A stretch of 40,032 bases of DNA from Streptomyces sp. NBRC 110611 (GCF_001590865.1 NZ_BBUY01000027.1:1-40032); one strand, 5' to 3'; shown: positions 24,322-31,471, counted from the first letter of the stretch. Notes: generated from the sequence alone by a model not told the origin. Made by a program: numbers and translations.

Positions 24322-24952
24322 GCTGTGCCTCCAGGTGCGTGACGATGAGGTCGGCCAGGTCGTCCGGGCTGCGTTGGTCGGTGGGGAGGGGGATCGCGCT
24401 CGGGTCTTCTTCGGCGACGGCTTGGAAGTTCGTCCGCAGCCTGGCCAGGCGGCCGGGGACGGTGAGCAGGTCGGTGTCGTCCTGCTTCACGTCCGTCTTC
24501 GTCCCCATCCGTTGTTTCAGGGAACGGTCGGAGCTGGTGAGGTAGAACGTGGCGTCCGGTACCAGTAGGTACGGCTTGAAGGGCGCGAACAGCCTTTTCA
24601 CCTGATCCAGGCCGACTCCGTTCACGGCGGCGTGGCAGGCCAGGACCGAGGAGGCGTACCGGTCTGCCACCACCGGCCCGCTGCCGAGTGCCTCGCGTAC
24701 GAGGTCGGAGGCGTGCAGGAGTCCGGAGAGGTAGAAGGCGAACTGCGGCAGTGGCCGAAGCTGCGCGTTGATGGCAGGAGACAGGCTGGTGTGGGGCTGG
24801 GGCAGGGTGTGGATGGCCGTGGCGCCGAGTCGCTTGGCCAGGAGGCGGGTGAGCGTGGACTTTCCGACTCCGGAGACGCCTTCCAAGACTACGAACGGCT
24901 CGCCACGGATTTCCCGTGCCGCGGGTGCGTAAGGGGTGCGGAGGGGGTTCAC
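24314..24952 (-). CDS. dTMP-kinase-like P-loop kinase
   Basis: A 212-residue P-loop kinase. The Walker A motif is GVSGVGKST (25-33), preceded by the FVVLEG strand typical of thymidylate and deoxynucleoside kinases. VVADRYASSVLACHAAV (95-111) matches the DR[YF]-x-S substrate motif of dTMP kinase. PDATFYLTSSDRSLKQRM (132-149) corresponds to the strand and lid arginines. It probably phosphorylates a nucleotide or nucleoside, but the substrate is unknown. The GTG start overlaps the radical SAM stop (GTGA). A longer frame upstream is a shadow of the radical SAM gene. Its neighbours suggest a product or intermediate that is a phosphorylated nucleoside-like compound. Confidence 0.8.
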   Translation of the reverse strand: MNPLRTPYAPAAREIRGEPFVVLEGVSGVGKSTLTRLLAKRLGATAIHTLPQPHTSLSPAINAQLRPLPQFAFYLSGLLHASDLVREALGSGPVVADRYASSVLACHAAVNGVGLDQVKRLFAPFKPYLLVPDATFYLTSSDRSLKQRMGTKTDVKQDDTDLLTVPGRLARLRTNFQAVAEEDPSAIPLPTDQRSPDDLADLIVTHLEAQRA

Positions 24953-25965
24953 AGGGTTCCCTCGGTGAAGGCTGCGACGTGCTGTGCCACGGCTGCGGGG
25001 ATCGTCTCCGGATGGGCGAGCATGGGGCGGATGTCCATGCGAAGGTCCTCCCGGAGCAGGCAGGGCTGGATCCCGCCGGCGTGATCCATGCGCAGAGCCC
25101 AGAAACCCTCGACGCACCTGGCGCGCACGGGGCAGGTGCCGCACTGGCCGACGTGGTGGCGGCCGAGTTCGCGGTGGATGACGTCGATCTCGATGCCGTC
25201 GACGCGGAAGATCCTGCGGCCCTGGCCGACGCCGGAGACCTCCACCTCCTCCTCACGCGTGAGAGTGCGCAGGTAGTCGATGATTCCCTGGGCGCCGACC
25301 GCGGAGGTCTTCCGGTCGGCGTTGAAGTCGGTGTCGACCAGCTCGATGAACTGCACCGGCATCCTGCGGTCGAGCGCGAAGGTGAGGATGTCGGGCAGCT
25401 CGTGGGCGTTCTCGCGCTGGATGAGCGTGTTCAGCTCGACCCGCTCGAACATCTCCCGCGCGGCCTCGATGCCGTCCAGGACGGTTGTGACGCTGGAGCG
25501 GGTCTGGGCGATGGCCCTGAAGGAGTCGTCGGAGAAGTAGTGCAGGGAGACCTTCACCTTGTCCAGGCCGGTCGTGGCCAGCCAGTCCTGGTGCGTTCGC
25601 ACCAGAAGCCCGTTCGTGATCAGCGCGTAGGACACATCCGGGCCCTCAACAGGGAGCTGGGTGAGAACCGGACGGGCGAGCTTCGACGCCAGCGGCTCAC
25701 CGCCGGTAAAGTACACCCGCCTCAAACCCGCGCCGATCAGCTCACGCAACACGTTCACGTAGTCGTCGGCGACCAGTTCGCGGGCGCGCGGTTTGGCCTC
25801 GCGGTGCAGGTGGGTGAACGGCGGTGGAACGTCGCCTTCGTTGTGGCAGAACCAACACCTCACATTGCAGGACGGCGTCAGAGAGACCCTGAGCTGCCCG
25901 CGCAGCGCTGCGAAGTTCCGCAGCGCAGTCCAGTCCACATCGGCTTTCGAGAGCGGAACGGACAT
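24949..25965 (-). CDS. MoaA-like radical SAM enzyme with auxiliary cluster cysteines
   Basis: A 338-residue protein. CNVRCWFCHNEG supplies the radical SAM [4Fe-4S] cysteines C33, C37 and C40. FTGGEP (86-91) is the SAM-binding GGEP motif. LITNGLLV, KVSLHYFS and ELNTLIQ are the successive barrel strands. The C-terminus has C275, C278, C284 and C302 (QCGTCPVRARC and QPCLLREDL), an auxiliary Fe-S cluster arrangement resembling that of MoaA but with an additional Cys. MoaA and relatives rearrange nucleotides, which fits the dTMP-kinase-like neighbour. AAGGAG sits six bases before the ATG at 25965. It is the first enzyme gene of a five-gene overlapping train. Confidence 0.85.
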   Translation of the reverse strand: MSVPLSKADVDWTALRNFAALRGQLRVSLTPSCNVRCWFCHNEGDVPPPFTHLHREAKPRARELVADDYVNVLRELIGAGLRRVYFTGGEPLASKLARPVLTQLPVEGPDVSYALITNGLLVRTHQDWLATTGLDKVKVSLHYFSDDSFRAIAQTRSSVTTVLDGIEAAREMFERVELNTLIQRENAHELPDILTFALDRRMPVQFIELVDTDFNADRKTSAVGAQGIIDYLRTLTREEEVEVSGVGQGRRIFRVDGIEIDVIHRELGRHHVGQCGTCPVRARCVEGFWALRMDHAGGIQPCLLREDLRMDIRPMLAHPETIPAAVAQHVAAFTEGTL

Positions 25966-26290
25966 TAGCTACTCCTTACGTCGTGTGCTTCTGGTTCGGT
26001 GGGTTGCTCCGGGCGGGGATCTGCGAGGCGAGGCAAGGCGTCCCCGCCCGAAGCTGTCTATGGAAGGTGCACCCGGTTGCCGCAGGGTCGCGGGCCGTGT
26101 GCGCTGCACTGACGGCCTCGCTGGCCGTTCTGTCGCTTGGGAAAGGCTGGGGCCAGGTGGTGAGGCGTCTGCTACGGCACCGTCGATCGCGACAGGCGGT
26201 GTCTGGCCAAGGACTGCGAGGGTGAACAGCGCGAGGTAGAGGGGGAACCGGATCGGCGACCGGGCAGTTGTCGGGCGTGTGCGCTGTTCG
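25966..26290 (-). other. Leader region of the radical SAM operon
   Basis: No intact gene of normal size is seen. On the minus strand an ATG overlaps the upstream stop (ATGA at 26293) and opens a 39-codon Arg/Ser-rich frame. A different minus frame reads PIRFPLYLALFTLAVLGQ, which looks like a small membrane segment, but has no start codon of its own. The two may be halves of a frameshifted small membrane gene. The region also has to hold any internal promoter for the radical SAM gene. Confidence 0.35.
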
Positions 26291-26482
26291 TCATGGGGCG
26301 CCGTCCGCGATCCGCTGCGACCGCGTCCGCACCACTCTCAGTGCGTCCGGGTCCTCAGGTGGCCACACCCGACGCCCCACTGCCCGCACGTTCCTGATGT
26401 CGGTGACGATCGCCTGGCGGTCAGGGGTGTACTGGACTTCATCGCCGACCTGTGGATGTTGGCTTGGGCTAGCCGTGACCAC
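26291..26482 (-). CDS. Small hypothetical protein
   Basis: A 63-residue soluble protein: HPQVGDEVQYTPDRQAIVTD, a short basic stretch, and DPDALRVVRTRSQRI. The GDEV ... IVTDI pattern resembles small beta-barrel-like proteins common in Streptomyces mobile elements and development-linked clusters; the family is unnamed to me. The GTG start at 26482 overlaps the end of the 32-residue membrane peptide gene by 14 bp, so it is translated from the same message. It lies just before the radical SAM leader. Confidence 0.55.
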   Translation of the reverse strand: MVTASPSQHPQVGDEVQYTPDRQAIVTDIRNVRAVGRRVWPPEDPDALRVVRTRSQRIADGAP

Positions 26483-26567
26483 TACCGATGACGCCGATGG
26501 TGAGGACGAGGGCGAGTGCGGCCAGGCATGTCAGATAGGTGACGATCCGTCGGTGCTGGGGTGTCAT
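26469..26567 (-). CDS. Thirty-two-residue membrane peptide
   Basis: The ATG at 26567 overlaps the stop of the recombinase-like gene (ATGA) and has GGAGGA upstream. The frame encodes a basic N-terminus (MTPQHRRIV) followed by a single hydrophobic helix (YLTCLAALALVLTIGVIGSG) and stops at 26469-26471. Good ribosome site, stop-start overlap and clean topology make it a likely real small gene. The function is unknown. Confidence 0.6.
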   Translation of the reverse strand: MTPQHRRIVTYLTCLAALALVLTIGVIGSGHG

Positions 26568-26950
26568 GGTGTCCTCCGGAGCAGAACCGGGTCATGGGTG
26601 GGCCAGTGGGGTTCATCGAACGTGGTGATCGTCCGGCTGCCGACTTCGCTGACGCGCTGCTGGAGCAACTGACGGTGCGTGCCGTCGGTGGCGAGCCTGT
26701 CTAAGGTGTGGACCAGGCACAGAACCTCGTGGTGGTCCGCTGCGGCCCGCATGGCGGTCAGCAGCGCGGCCAGCTGCGGCCGGTGCGTGCTCAGCGCGTG
26801 ATCACCGAAGTCGCACCAGTGTCCGGCAACGGCCCAACCCATGCGGTCGGCGTAGTGCTGGCAGCCAGCCAGCCGCATACGAAGCTGACGGCGGGAGCGG
26901 CTGGCGCATCGGTCGTAGACGAAGGCCAGTGGGGGCTTCGTAGCTGTCAT
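26564..26950 (-). CDS. Serine-recombinase-like catalytic domain, truncated type
   Basis: A 128-residue protein like the N-terminal domain of serine recombinases/resolvases. FVYDRCASRSRRQLRMRLAG corresponds to the YxRxSxxxQ motif with a candidate Ser, and LAALLTAMRAAADHHEVLCL then VHTLDRLATD to the DRLxR region. The last Arg of DRLxR is replaced by Asp, and there is no DNA-binding domain or recombinase zinc ribbon. It may not recombine DNA; it could be a recruited regulator or a decayed gene. GGAGG seven bases before the ATG at 26950 is strong. It overlaps the small membrane peptide gene by ATGA. Confidence 0.65.
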   Translation of the reverse strand: MTATKPPLAFVYDRCASRSRRQLRMRLAGCQHYADRMGWAVAGHWCDFGDHALSTHRPQLAALLTAMRAAADHHEVLCLVHTLDRLATDGTHRQLLQQRVSEVGSRTITTFDEPHWPTHDPVLLRRTP

Positions 26951-27030
26951 CGCCGGGCCTCCGCGGTGTGCAGAAGCAGGTACTGGCAGTCGCAAGCGAG
27001 CTGGTGCACCTTCCGGCGCTGGCTTCACCG

Positions 27031-27246
27031 TCACGGTCGCCACCACCCATCGGGACAGATGACCGCTGCGGTAGGCTCCTGAGCGCCGTAGCGACTGCCA
27101 TTGCCGGCGCTGCGGCCGACCAGGAACGGGCAGCGGCGATGGATGAGGCCGACTCCCGGAAGCAGGAACGCCGCCAGTCGGGCGATCACGGCTCTCTGTG
27201 CACATCCCATTCGTGCAGGATCGGCACCTGCGATATCCACACGCAT
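27031..27246 (-). CDS. Small hypothetical protein, possibly truncated
   Basis: A 71-residue protein starting at the ATG at 27246 with GAGGAAGG five bases upstream, one of the best ribosome sites in the cluster. It has a hydrophobic central part (VIARLAAFLLPGVGLIHRRC) and a Cys/Trp-containing C-terminus. After the stop (27031-27033) and a second in-frame stop (27025-27027), the same frame continues as 20 codons ending ACDCQYLLLHTAEARR. That tail's terminator overlaps the recombinase-like ATG. The ancestral gene may therefore have been longer. The family is unknown. Confidence 0.45.
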   Translation of the reverse strand: MRVDIAGADPARMGCAQRAVIARLAAFLLPGVGLIHRRCPFLVGRSAGNGSRYGAQEPTAAVICPDGWWRP

Positions 27247-27415
27247 ACTTACCTTCCTCGGAGTTGGTGATGTTGCGTCAGCGGCTCAGGAGCGGGACGC
27301 TCCGGGCGGACGGCTAGCAGGCTGTGCTGTGCCCCTCCGCCACGGGACCTCACAGGCACGCCCGTACGCGGTCGCTGCACTGTGGTCTCGGTGGTGGCTT
27401 ACTTGCCGGCGGTCT

Positions 27416-27601
27416 CTACGGGGTGACGAGGCCAGCCCGCTGAGGTTCCGGTTGTGTTGACCGTCGCGTGTAGCCGCTCCGGATTGCGGATGGCACGAGC
27501 TTGGAGGGCTGCGCTTGGCGTCCGGATCCGGGCTTGAGTGAGAGGTGCCGAAGTACGAGCCGGACGATGACCGTGGTGACGAACAGACCGATGGCGGTCA
27601 C
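27416..27601 (-). CDS. Small single-span membrane protein
   Basis: A 61-residue protein whose GTG start (27601) overlaps the upstream stop (GTGA). One membrane helix (TAIGLFVTTVIVRLVLRHLS) is followed by a basic, Ser/Gln/Pro-rich soluble tail. It is part of the run of small genes leading to the radical SAM operon. The function is unknown. Confidence 0.5.
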   Translation of the reverse strand: MTAIGLFVTTVIVRLVLRHLSLKPGSGRQAQPSKLVPSAIRSGYTRRSTQPEPQRAGLVTP

Positions 27602-27900
27602 TCCCGCAATTCCGCACTCGGGTGTAGGTCCTTGCAAGCAGCCAGCCATCCCCGTCCACCGTTGACGGGCTTCACCCAGACATGATCTGTGCCGTATGTC
27701 CCCGGATCGGTTCTCACTTTGACCGCACGACGGGACTTGGTGTCGTACGCCTCGTCGTCTTTGCTCGGGCGGTACGGCGTGGCGGCCACGGCCTCTCCTC
27801 CTGCGGATTGGGCGGGTGCAGATCCGGGGCGTGCCGCAGAGCGCCCAGCATGAATGGGGCGATGAGGCAACGGTCCCGGGGTGCTCAGCGGGTCAGACAT
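27598..27900 (-). CDS. Small hypothetical protein, first of the minus-strand train
   Basis: A 100-residue protein. The N-terminal half is Pro/Ala-rich. The C-terminal half (DEAYDTKSRRAVKVRTDPGT ... VNGGRGWLAACKDLHP) resembles the small beta-rich Streptomyces proteins with an AYDT...GGREW pattern that recur in mobile and developmental clusters. The ATG at 27900 has no clear ribosome site, so the true start may be internal or the message leaderless. It is divergent from the XRE/TPR regulator, sharing a 202-bp upstream region, which suggests control by that regulator. Confidence 0.5.
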   Translation of the reverse strand: MSDPLSTPGPLPHRPIHAGRSAARPGSAPAQSAGGEAVAATPYRPSKDDEAYDTKSRRAVKVRTDPGTYGTDHVWVKPVNGGRGWLAACKDLHPSAELRE

Positions 27901-28102
27901 CGAAGGTGGCTGCCCGTCAGCTGCAGGACGCAAGGCTCGCGAGTCCGAAAGGTTCTCTCAACCGACGCATGCGTCAGAAACGACTTTCAAGGAGGCGCAG
28001 TTGACGCTTCGGTCTCAGAATCCGACGGAAGGCGTCGGAATACCGAGTCCGCTCACGAGCCCGCTCAGTACCGTGGAACCATCGACCTTGGGAGGTCATG
28101 CG

Positions 28103-29485
28103 ATGGCCGACGGACCAGATGTTCACAAGCCCTCCTGCGCTCGGCGTCTTCGAGAGCGCGGCCGTGCCCTGGATTGGCCGCTGCCGCAGATCGTCATCGC
28201 CATCCATCAGTGTTGCGGTGTCACCCAGCTGCGCGCTCACCGGCTCGCCCGTGGCCTGACGCTGGATCAAGCAGGGAGTGGATTACGGCGCCTTGGCCAG
28301 CGCAACGACGCGAGCGGGTTGAAGGCGGACGGGGACCAGCTGAGGCTGTGGGAGACCGGCGAACGGTCTCCTCGGGCCGCGATGATCGACGTACTGTGTG
28401 AGTACTACGAGTGCACGCCGTACGAACTGGGCCTCGGGGCGGCCGGCGGCCCACTGCGGGCAGTGTCGTCAGCAGAAGAGGATCGCGCAGCGGCGGTGCT
28501 AGATGGCTTTCCAGAGGCTGGTGATGTCGCTGATCACATCGATGCCGTACGTCGTTCCGTTGACCGGACGCTGGCAGCCGGGAGCGTGAGTGCGGGGCAG
28601 CTGGACCTCCTCGAGGAGCGTCTCCTGCTCCTTCGGCAGGAGTACGTGTCCACGCCCCCCGCGCCCATGCTCAGGCAGTTGCTGTTCGATCTCCAGGAGG
28701 TGGAGGGCCTGGCGAAGGAGCGTCAGCCGGCTTCGGTGCAGGTGCGGCTCGCAGAGATGACGGCTGTACTGGCGACCCTGATCGCCGATGCGCTGATGAA
28801 ACTGGGGGACCTTCCGCGCTCGCGCTCGTGGTACAGCACGGCGCGACACGCGTCCGACGAGAGCGGCAATCTTGAGCTCCGGGCGCGGGTACGTGCACAG
28901 GCAGCCATGCTGCCGTACTACTACGGTCCGCTGGAAGCCGCCATTTCGCTTGCCCGAGAGGCCCGCATAATGACGCGGTGCAGGCCCTCGCCGACCGCTG
29001 CATTCGCTGCCGTTGCAGAGGCACGTGCTCTGGCACAGCAAGGGAACGCTGCTGCCGCCGATGCGCGCATCCAAGACGCACGGGGAATCTTTGACCAGCT
29101 TCCGGACTGCCGGGCGGAGGACGCCTTCGCTTTCCCGCAACGTCGCTTCCTGCTCTACCTCAGTGGAGCGTTCACAGCCATGGGCCGGACTTCCCAGGCA
29201 CGGCGCGTTCAGGAGGAGGCGCTGGCCCTCTACCCCACAGGCACAGGGATTGACCCCGCGCTGCTCAAGCTGGAGGCCGCGCTGTGCCTCGCGCGTGACC
29301 GCAGCGCGTCCGAAGCGTGTCAGCTCGCCACGGCAACGTACTTGCGTGTCCCCAAGCCGCACCGCACGCCGATCCTCGGGGCAAGAGCGCGCCGCGTCAT
29401 CGACGAGCTGCCGGGCGCGAACAAGACGACACCGGCTGCGAAGGACCTGCGCGAACTACTGGAGCTGCCCGCACTCTCCATGTGA
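28103..29485 (+). CDS. XRE-type regulator with TPR-like C-terminal domain
   Basis: A 460-residue protein of a common Streptomyces type. The N-terminal part (about 25-110) includes LRAHRLARGLTLDQAGSGLR and LRLWETGERSPRAAMIDVLC, a helix-turn-helix of the XRE class. The rest is a helical repeat region (for example GDLPRSRSWYSTARHASDES and QQGNAAAADARIQDARGIFD) of TPR character, used in such proteins to sense peptides or partners. GGGAGG (28090-28095) precedes the ATG at 28103; the longer upstream frame is not needed. A TTA codon (28283-28285, codon 61) lies in the HTH, suggesting bldA dependence. It is divergent from the small-gene/radical SAM train and is the best candidate for its regulator. 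Confidence 0.85.
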   Translation: MADGPDVHKPSCARRLRERGRALDWPLPQIVIAIHQCCGVTQLRAHRLARGLTLDQAGSGLRRLGQRNDASGLKADGDQLRLWETGERSPRAAMIDVLCEYYECTPYELGLGAAGGPLRAVSSAEEDRAAAVLDGFPEAGDVADHIDAVRRSVDRTLAAGSVSAGQLDLLEERLLLLRQEYVSTPPAPMLRQLLFDLQEVEGLAKERQPASVQVRLAEMTAVLATLIADALMKLGDLPRSRSWYSTARHASDESGNLELRARVRAQAAMLPYYYGPLEAAISLAREARIMTRCRPSPTAAFAAVAEARALAQQGNAAAADARIQDARGIFDQLPDCRAEDAFAFPQRRFLLYLSGAFTAMGRTSQARRVQEEALALYPTGTGIDPALLKLEAALCLARDRSASEACQLATATYLRVPKPHRTPILGARARRVIDELPGANKTTPAAKDLRELLELPALSM

Positions 29486-29518
29486 CAGTCCGGCCGGTCG
29501 TCCGTCAGCCTTGACGCC

Positions 29519-30427
29519 ATGACCGCACTCCCTGCACTGCACGGCGGGTTTGACGACGCCGAATTGCACCATGTCCTTGACCAGGCCTGCGCCACGGTAG
29601 GTCTGGACTCAACGGGTGCTCGCCTCCTGCGCGGCCACACCAACGCTGTCGTGCGCCTGACCACCGCCCCCGTCGTGGTCAAGATCGCCCGTCGGGGCTC
29701 GAAATTCGAGGACGTACAGCGCACCGTCAGCTTCGTCAGATGGCTGATGGACCGCGGCTTCCCTACTGTCCCGCTGCACCCGGTTGCTCATCAGCCCGTA
29801 GACATCTCCGGACACACCGTGACGTACTGGACGTACCTTCCTCAACCCGAACACTCCATCTCGGCCGCTCAGATCGCCAAGCCGCTCCTCTCACTCCACT
29901 CGCTCCCAGTCCCCCCGTTCGCCCTTCCCCACCTGGACAATCTCGGAGCCATTCGAGCCTCGATCCGCAAAATCACTGCTCTGCCTGAGACAACGAAACA
30001 GTTTCTTTCAGAGCGAGCGGACCACTTGGAAGAAGCCCTCACTGCCGTCGAATACGTCCTGCCCCGAGCCGTAGTCCAGGGCGACCCGCAACACCGGAAC
30101 GCCCTGTTCGATGGTGCGGGTGAGCCCGTTCTGTGCGATTGGGACACTGTGGCCGTCGGCCAACCCGAGTGGGATCTGACGACCCTCGAAATCCATTGCA
30201 GGCGCTTCGGGTACGGCCACCGCCACTATGCAGACTTCGCCACGGCCTACGGATTCGACGTAACCCGCTGGCCGGGCTATCCGGTGCTCGCTGGCCTGCG
30301 CGAGCTGCGCATGATCACGACGAACGCCCGGAAGATCCATCACGCACCAGCCAGCAGAGCCGAGATAGAGCAGCGGATTGAAGGACTTCGCCGGGAGGAC
30401 ACTTCCCTCGCATGGAACATCCTGTGA
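29519..30427 (+). CDS. Aminoglycoside-phosphotransferase-fold kinase
   Basis: A 302-residue protein. The N-lobe has VVRLTTAPVVVKIARRG, with the ATP-binding Lys in VVKIA. The catalytic loop AVVQGDPQHRNALFDGAGEP keeps Asp and Asn of the HGDxHxxN motif, though the first His is Gln. The metal-binding segment is VLCDWDTVAVGQPEWDLTTL. This is the APH/choline kinase fold; the substrate could be a small hydroxylated metabolite or antibiotic. It follows the XRE/TPR regulator after 33 bp on the same strand and is probably co-transcribed. With the neighbouring operon it could act on the same metabolite. Confidence 0.85.
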   Translation: MTALPALHGGFDDAELHHVLDQACATVGLDSTGARLLRGHTNAVVRLTTAPVVVKIARRGSKFEDVQRTVSFVRWLMDRGFPTVPLHPVAHQPVDISGHTVTYWTYLPQPEHSISAAQIAKPLLSLHSLPVPPFALPHLDNLGAIRASIRKITALPETTKQFLSERADHLEEALTAVEYVLPRAVVQGDPQHRNALFDGAGEPVLCDWDTVAVGQPEWDLTTLEIHCRRFGYGHRHYADFATAYGFDVTRWPGYPVLAGLRELRMITTNARKIHHAPASRAEIEQRIEGLRREDTSLAWNIL

Positions 30428-30815
30428 ACTCATCGAAGGCGCTGGCTCAGGCAAGATTCCCGTCGGCCGGTGAAAGATCGCATGGGACGTGAAGGCTGAG
30501 GGGCCCTACGAGCACGTGCGGACAGGAGCCCAGATGGCCGGCCGCGGCCTCCACGGCACGCGCAGAGCAGCTGCCCGAGATCATTCCCGGGGTCTGCTAC
30601 CCGACGTCCCCGCTGGCTCAGCAGTGGCCTCGTATCGGGTCAGCGCACGCGAGCCTTCCGGGGCTGCAGTCCGTCTCTGACGGGAGGTCCTGAAGTGGTG
30701 GGAATCCGCCGCTCGTGAGCAGGTCAAAGTCCTCTTGATCAGCGGGTTCCGCTCATTGTGAGCGCTGCGGTTCGGTGGTCGCGTCCCAACCGCGACCACC
30801 ACGGAGGACTCCGAA
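30428..30815. other. Intergenic region with possible gene remnant
   Basis: No complete gene is supported. One plus frame (about 30550-30690) reads ARAEQLPEIIPGVCYPTSPL and on to a stop after SVSDGRS. It looks protein-like but has no start codon after the preceding in-frame stop, so it may be a decayed gene. The right end contains GGAGG at 30803-30807, the ribosome site of the 53-residue gene. Confidence 0.4.
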
Positions 30816-30977
30816 GTGACCCCTGTCTTGTTCACCGCCGCACTCCTCGTGACGTTGTCCGGTCACGTGGGACCCAGGGCAGCTCTCGTCGAAGCGAGCT
30901 TGTGGGTACGACCCGGCCGCGGGCGCCACCGCCGCATCAAGCGAGGGCGGCACGCGATGCGAGGGGGGCGACGGTGA
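30816..30977 (+). CDS. Fifty-three-residue membrane peptide coupled to an HATPase
   Basis: A GTG at 30816 with GGAGG eight bases upstream opens a 53-codon frame. It has a short hydrophobic helix (PVLFTAALLVTLSGHVG) and a strongly basic tail (RPGRGRHRRIKRGRHAMRGG). Its TGA overlaps the GTG of the HATPase gene (GTGA at 30974). Ribosome site, overlap and topology support a real small gene translated together with the next one. The function is unknown; regulating the HATPase by membrane tethering is one possibility. Confidence 0.55.
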   Translation: MTPVLFTAALLVTLSGHVGPRAALVEASLWVRPGRGRHRRIKRGRHAMRGGRR

Positions 30978-31471
30978 CGCCGCCGCCGACCCGCGCGACG
31001 GGCGAAGAACCTCGAGTGCTGTGGCGCTGGACCAGCGCTACGCCCGATGCGGTGGCCCACGCCCGTGCCGCCTTGAGGTGCGCCTTGGATCAACTCGGCT
31101 ACACCGGCGATGCACCCGACGACGCAGTACTGGCTGTGTCCGAACTCGTTGCCAACGCCCTTGAACACGCTCCGGGGCCATACGAAGTGCGCTTGCGCTG
31201 GGCAGCGGCCGGACTGATCTGCGAAGTGATGGACGGAGACCCCTGCATCCCTGCGATTCCCTCACTCTTGTCAGTCGGCTTGTTCGAGCCCGCTCCGGAC
31301 AAGCGTGGAGGTGGTCTCGATGCGTTGTTGGAGGTTCTGTCCGAGCGAGGCCGGGGCCTTCAGATCGTCCACCAACTCACCTCGGGGGCCTGGGGTTTCT
31401 CTACAGAGAGAGGTAAGCGGACCAAGGTTGCCTGGGTGATGATCCCAGAAGGGTGGGCCGCCGATAGGTAA
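30974..31471 (+). CDS. HATPase_c ATP-binding protein (anti-sigma-factor-kinase type)
   Basis: A 165-residue GHKL-type ATPase domain like the RsbW/SpoIIAB-related proteins abundant in Streptomyces. The N-box is AVSELVANALEHA, the G1 region is CEVMDGDPCIP, and the later glycine-rich segment is ERGRGLQIVHQLTSGAWGFS. Such proteins usually bind and inhibit sigma factors or phosphorylate their antagonists. The GTG at 30974 overlaps the 53-residue peptide gene; a much longer upstream frame is its shadow. No cognate sigma gene is adjacent, though a sigma-like gene lies at 3398. Confidence 0.85.
   Translation: MTPPPTRATGEEPRVLWRWTSATPDAVAHARAALRCALDQLGYTGDAPDDAVLAVSELVANALEHAPGPYEVRLRWAAAGLICEVMDGDPCIPAIPSLLSVGLFEPAPDKRGGGLDALLEVLSERGRGLQIVHQLTSGAWGFSTERGKRTKVAWVMIPEGWAADR

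Noticed and set aside
24949..25965. Possible prokaryotic viperin, because a nucleotide-kinase-like gene is next to a MoaA-like radical SAM gene
   Set aside because: The cysteine motif and strands look MoaA-like with auxiliary cysteines, and the viperin-type motif context is not seen.
24916..25968. A 350-codon plus frame opposite the radical SAM gene
   Set aside because: Antisense shadow; the minus frame has clear radical SAM motifs and an AAGGAG site.
27249..27380. A 43-codon minus frame ending just before the ATG at 27246
   Set aside because: No ribosome site, Arg/Pro-rich low complexity; position alone is not enough.
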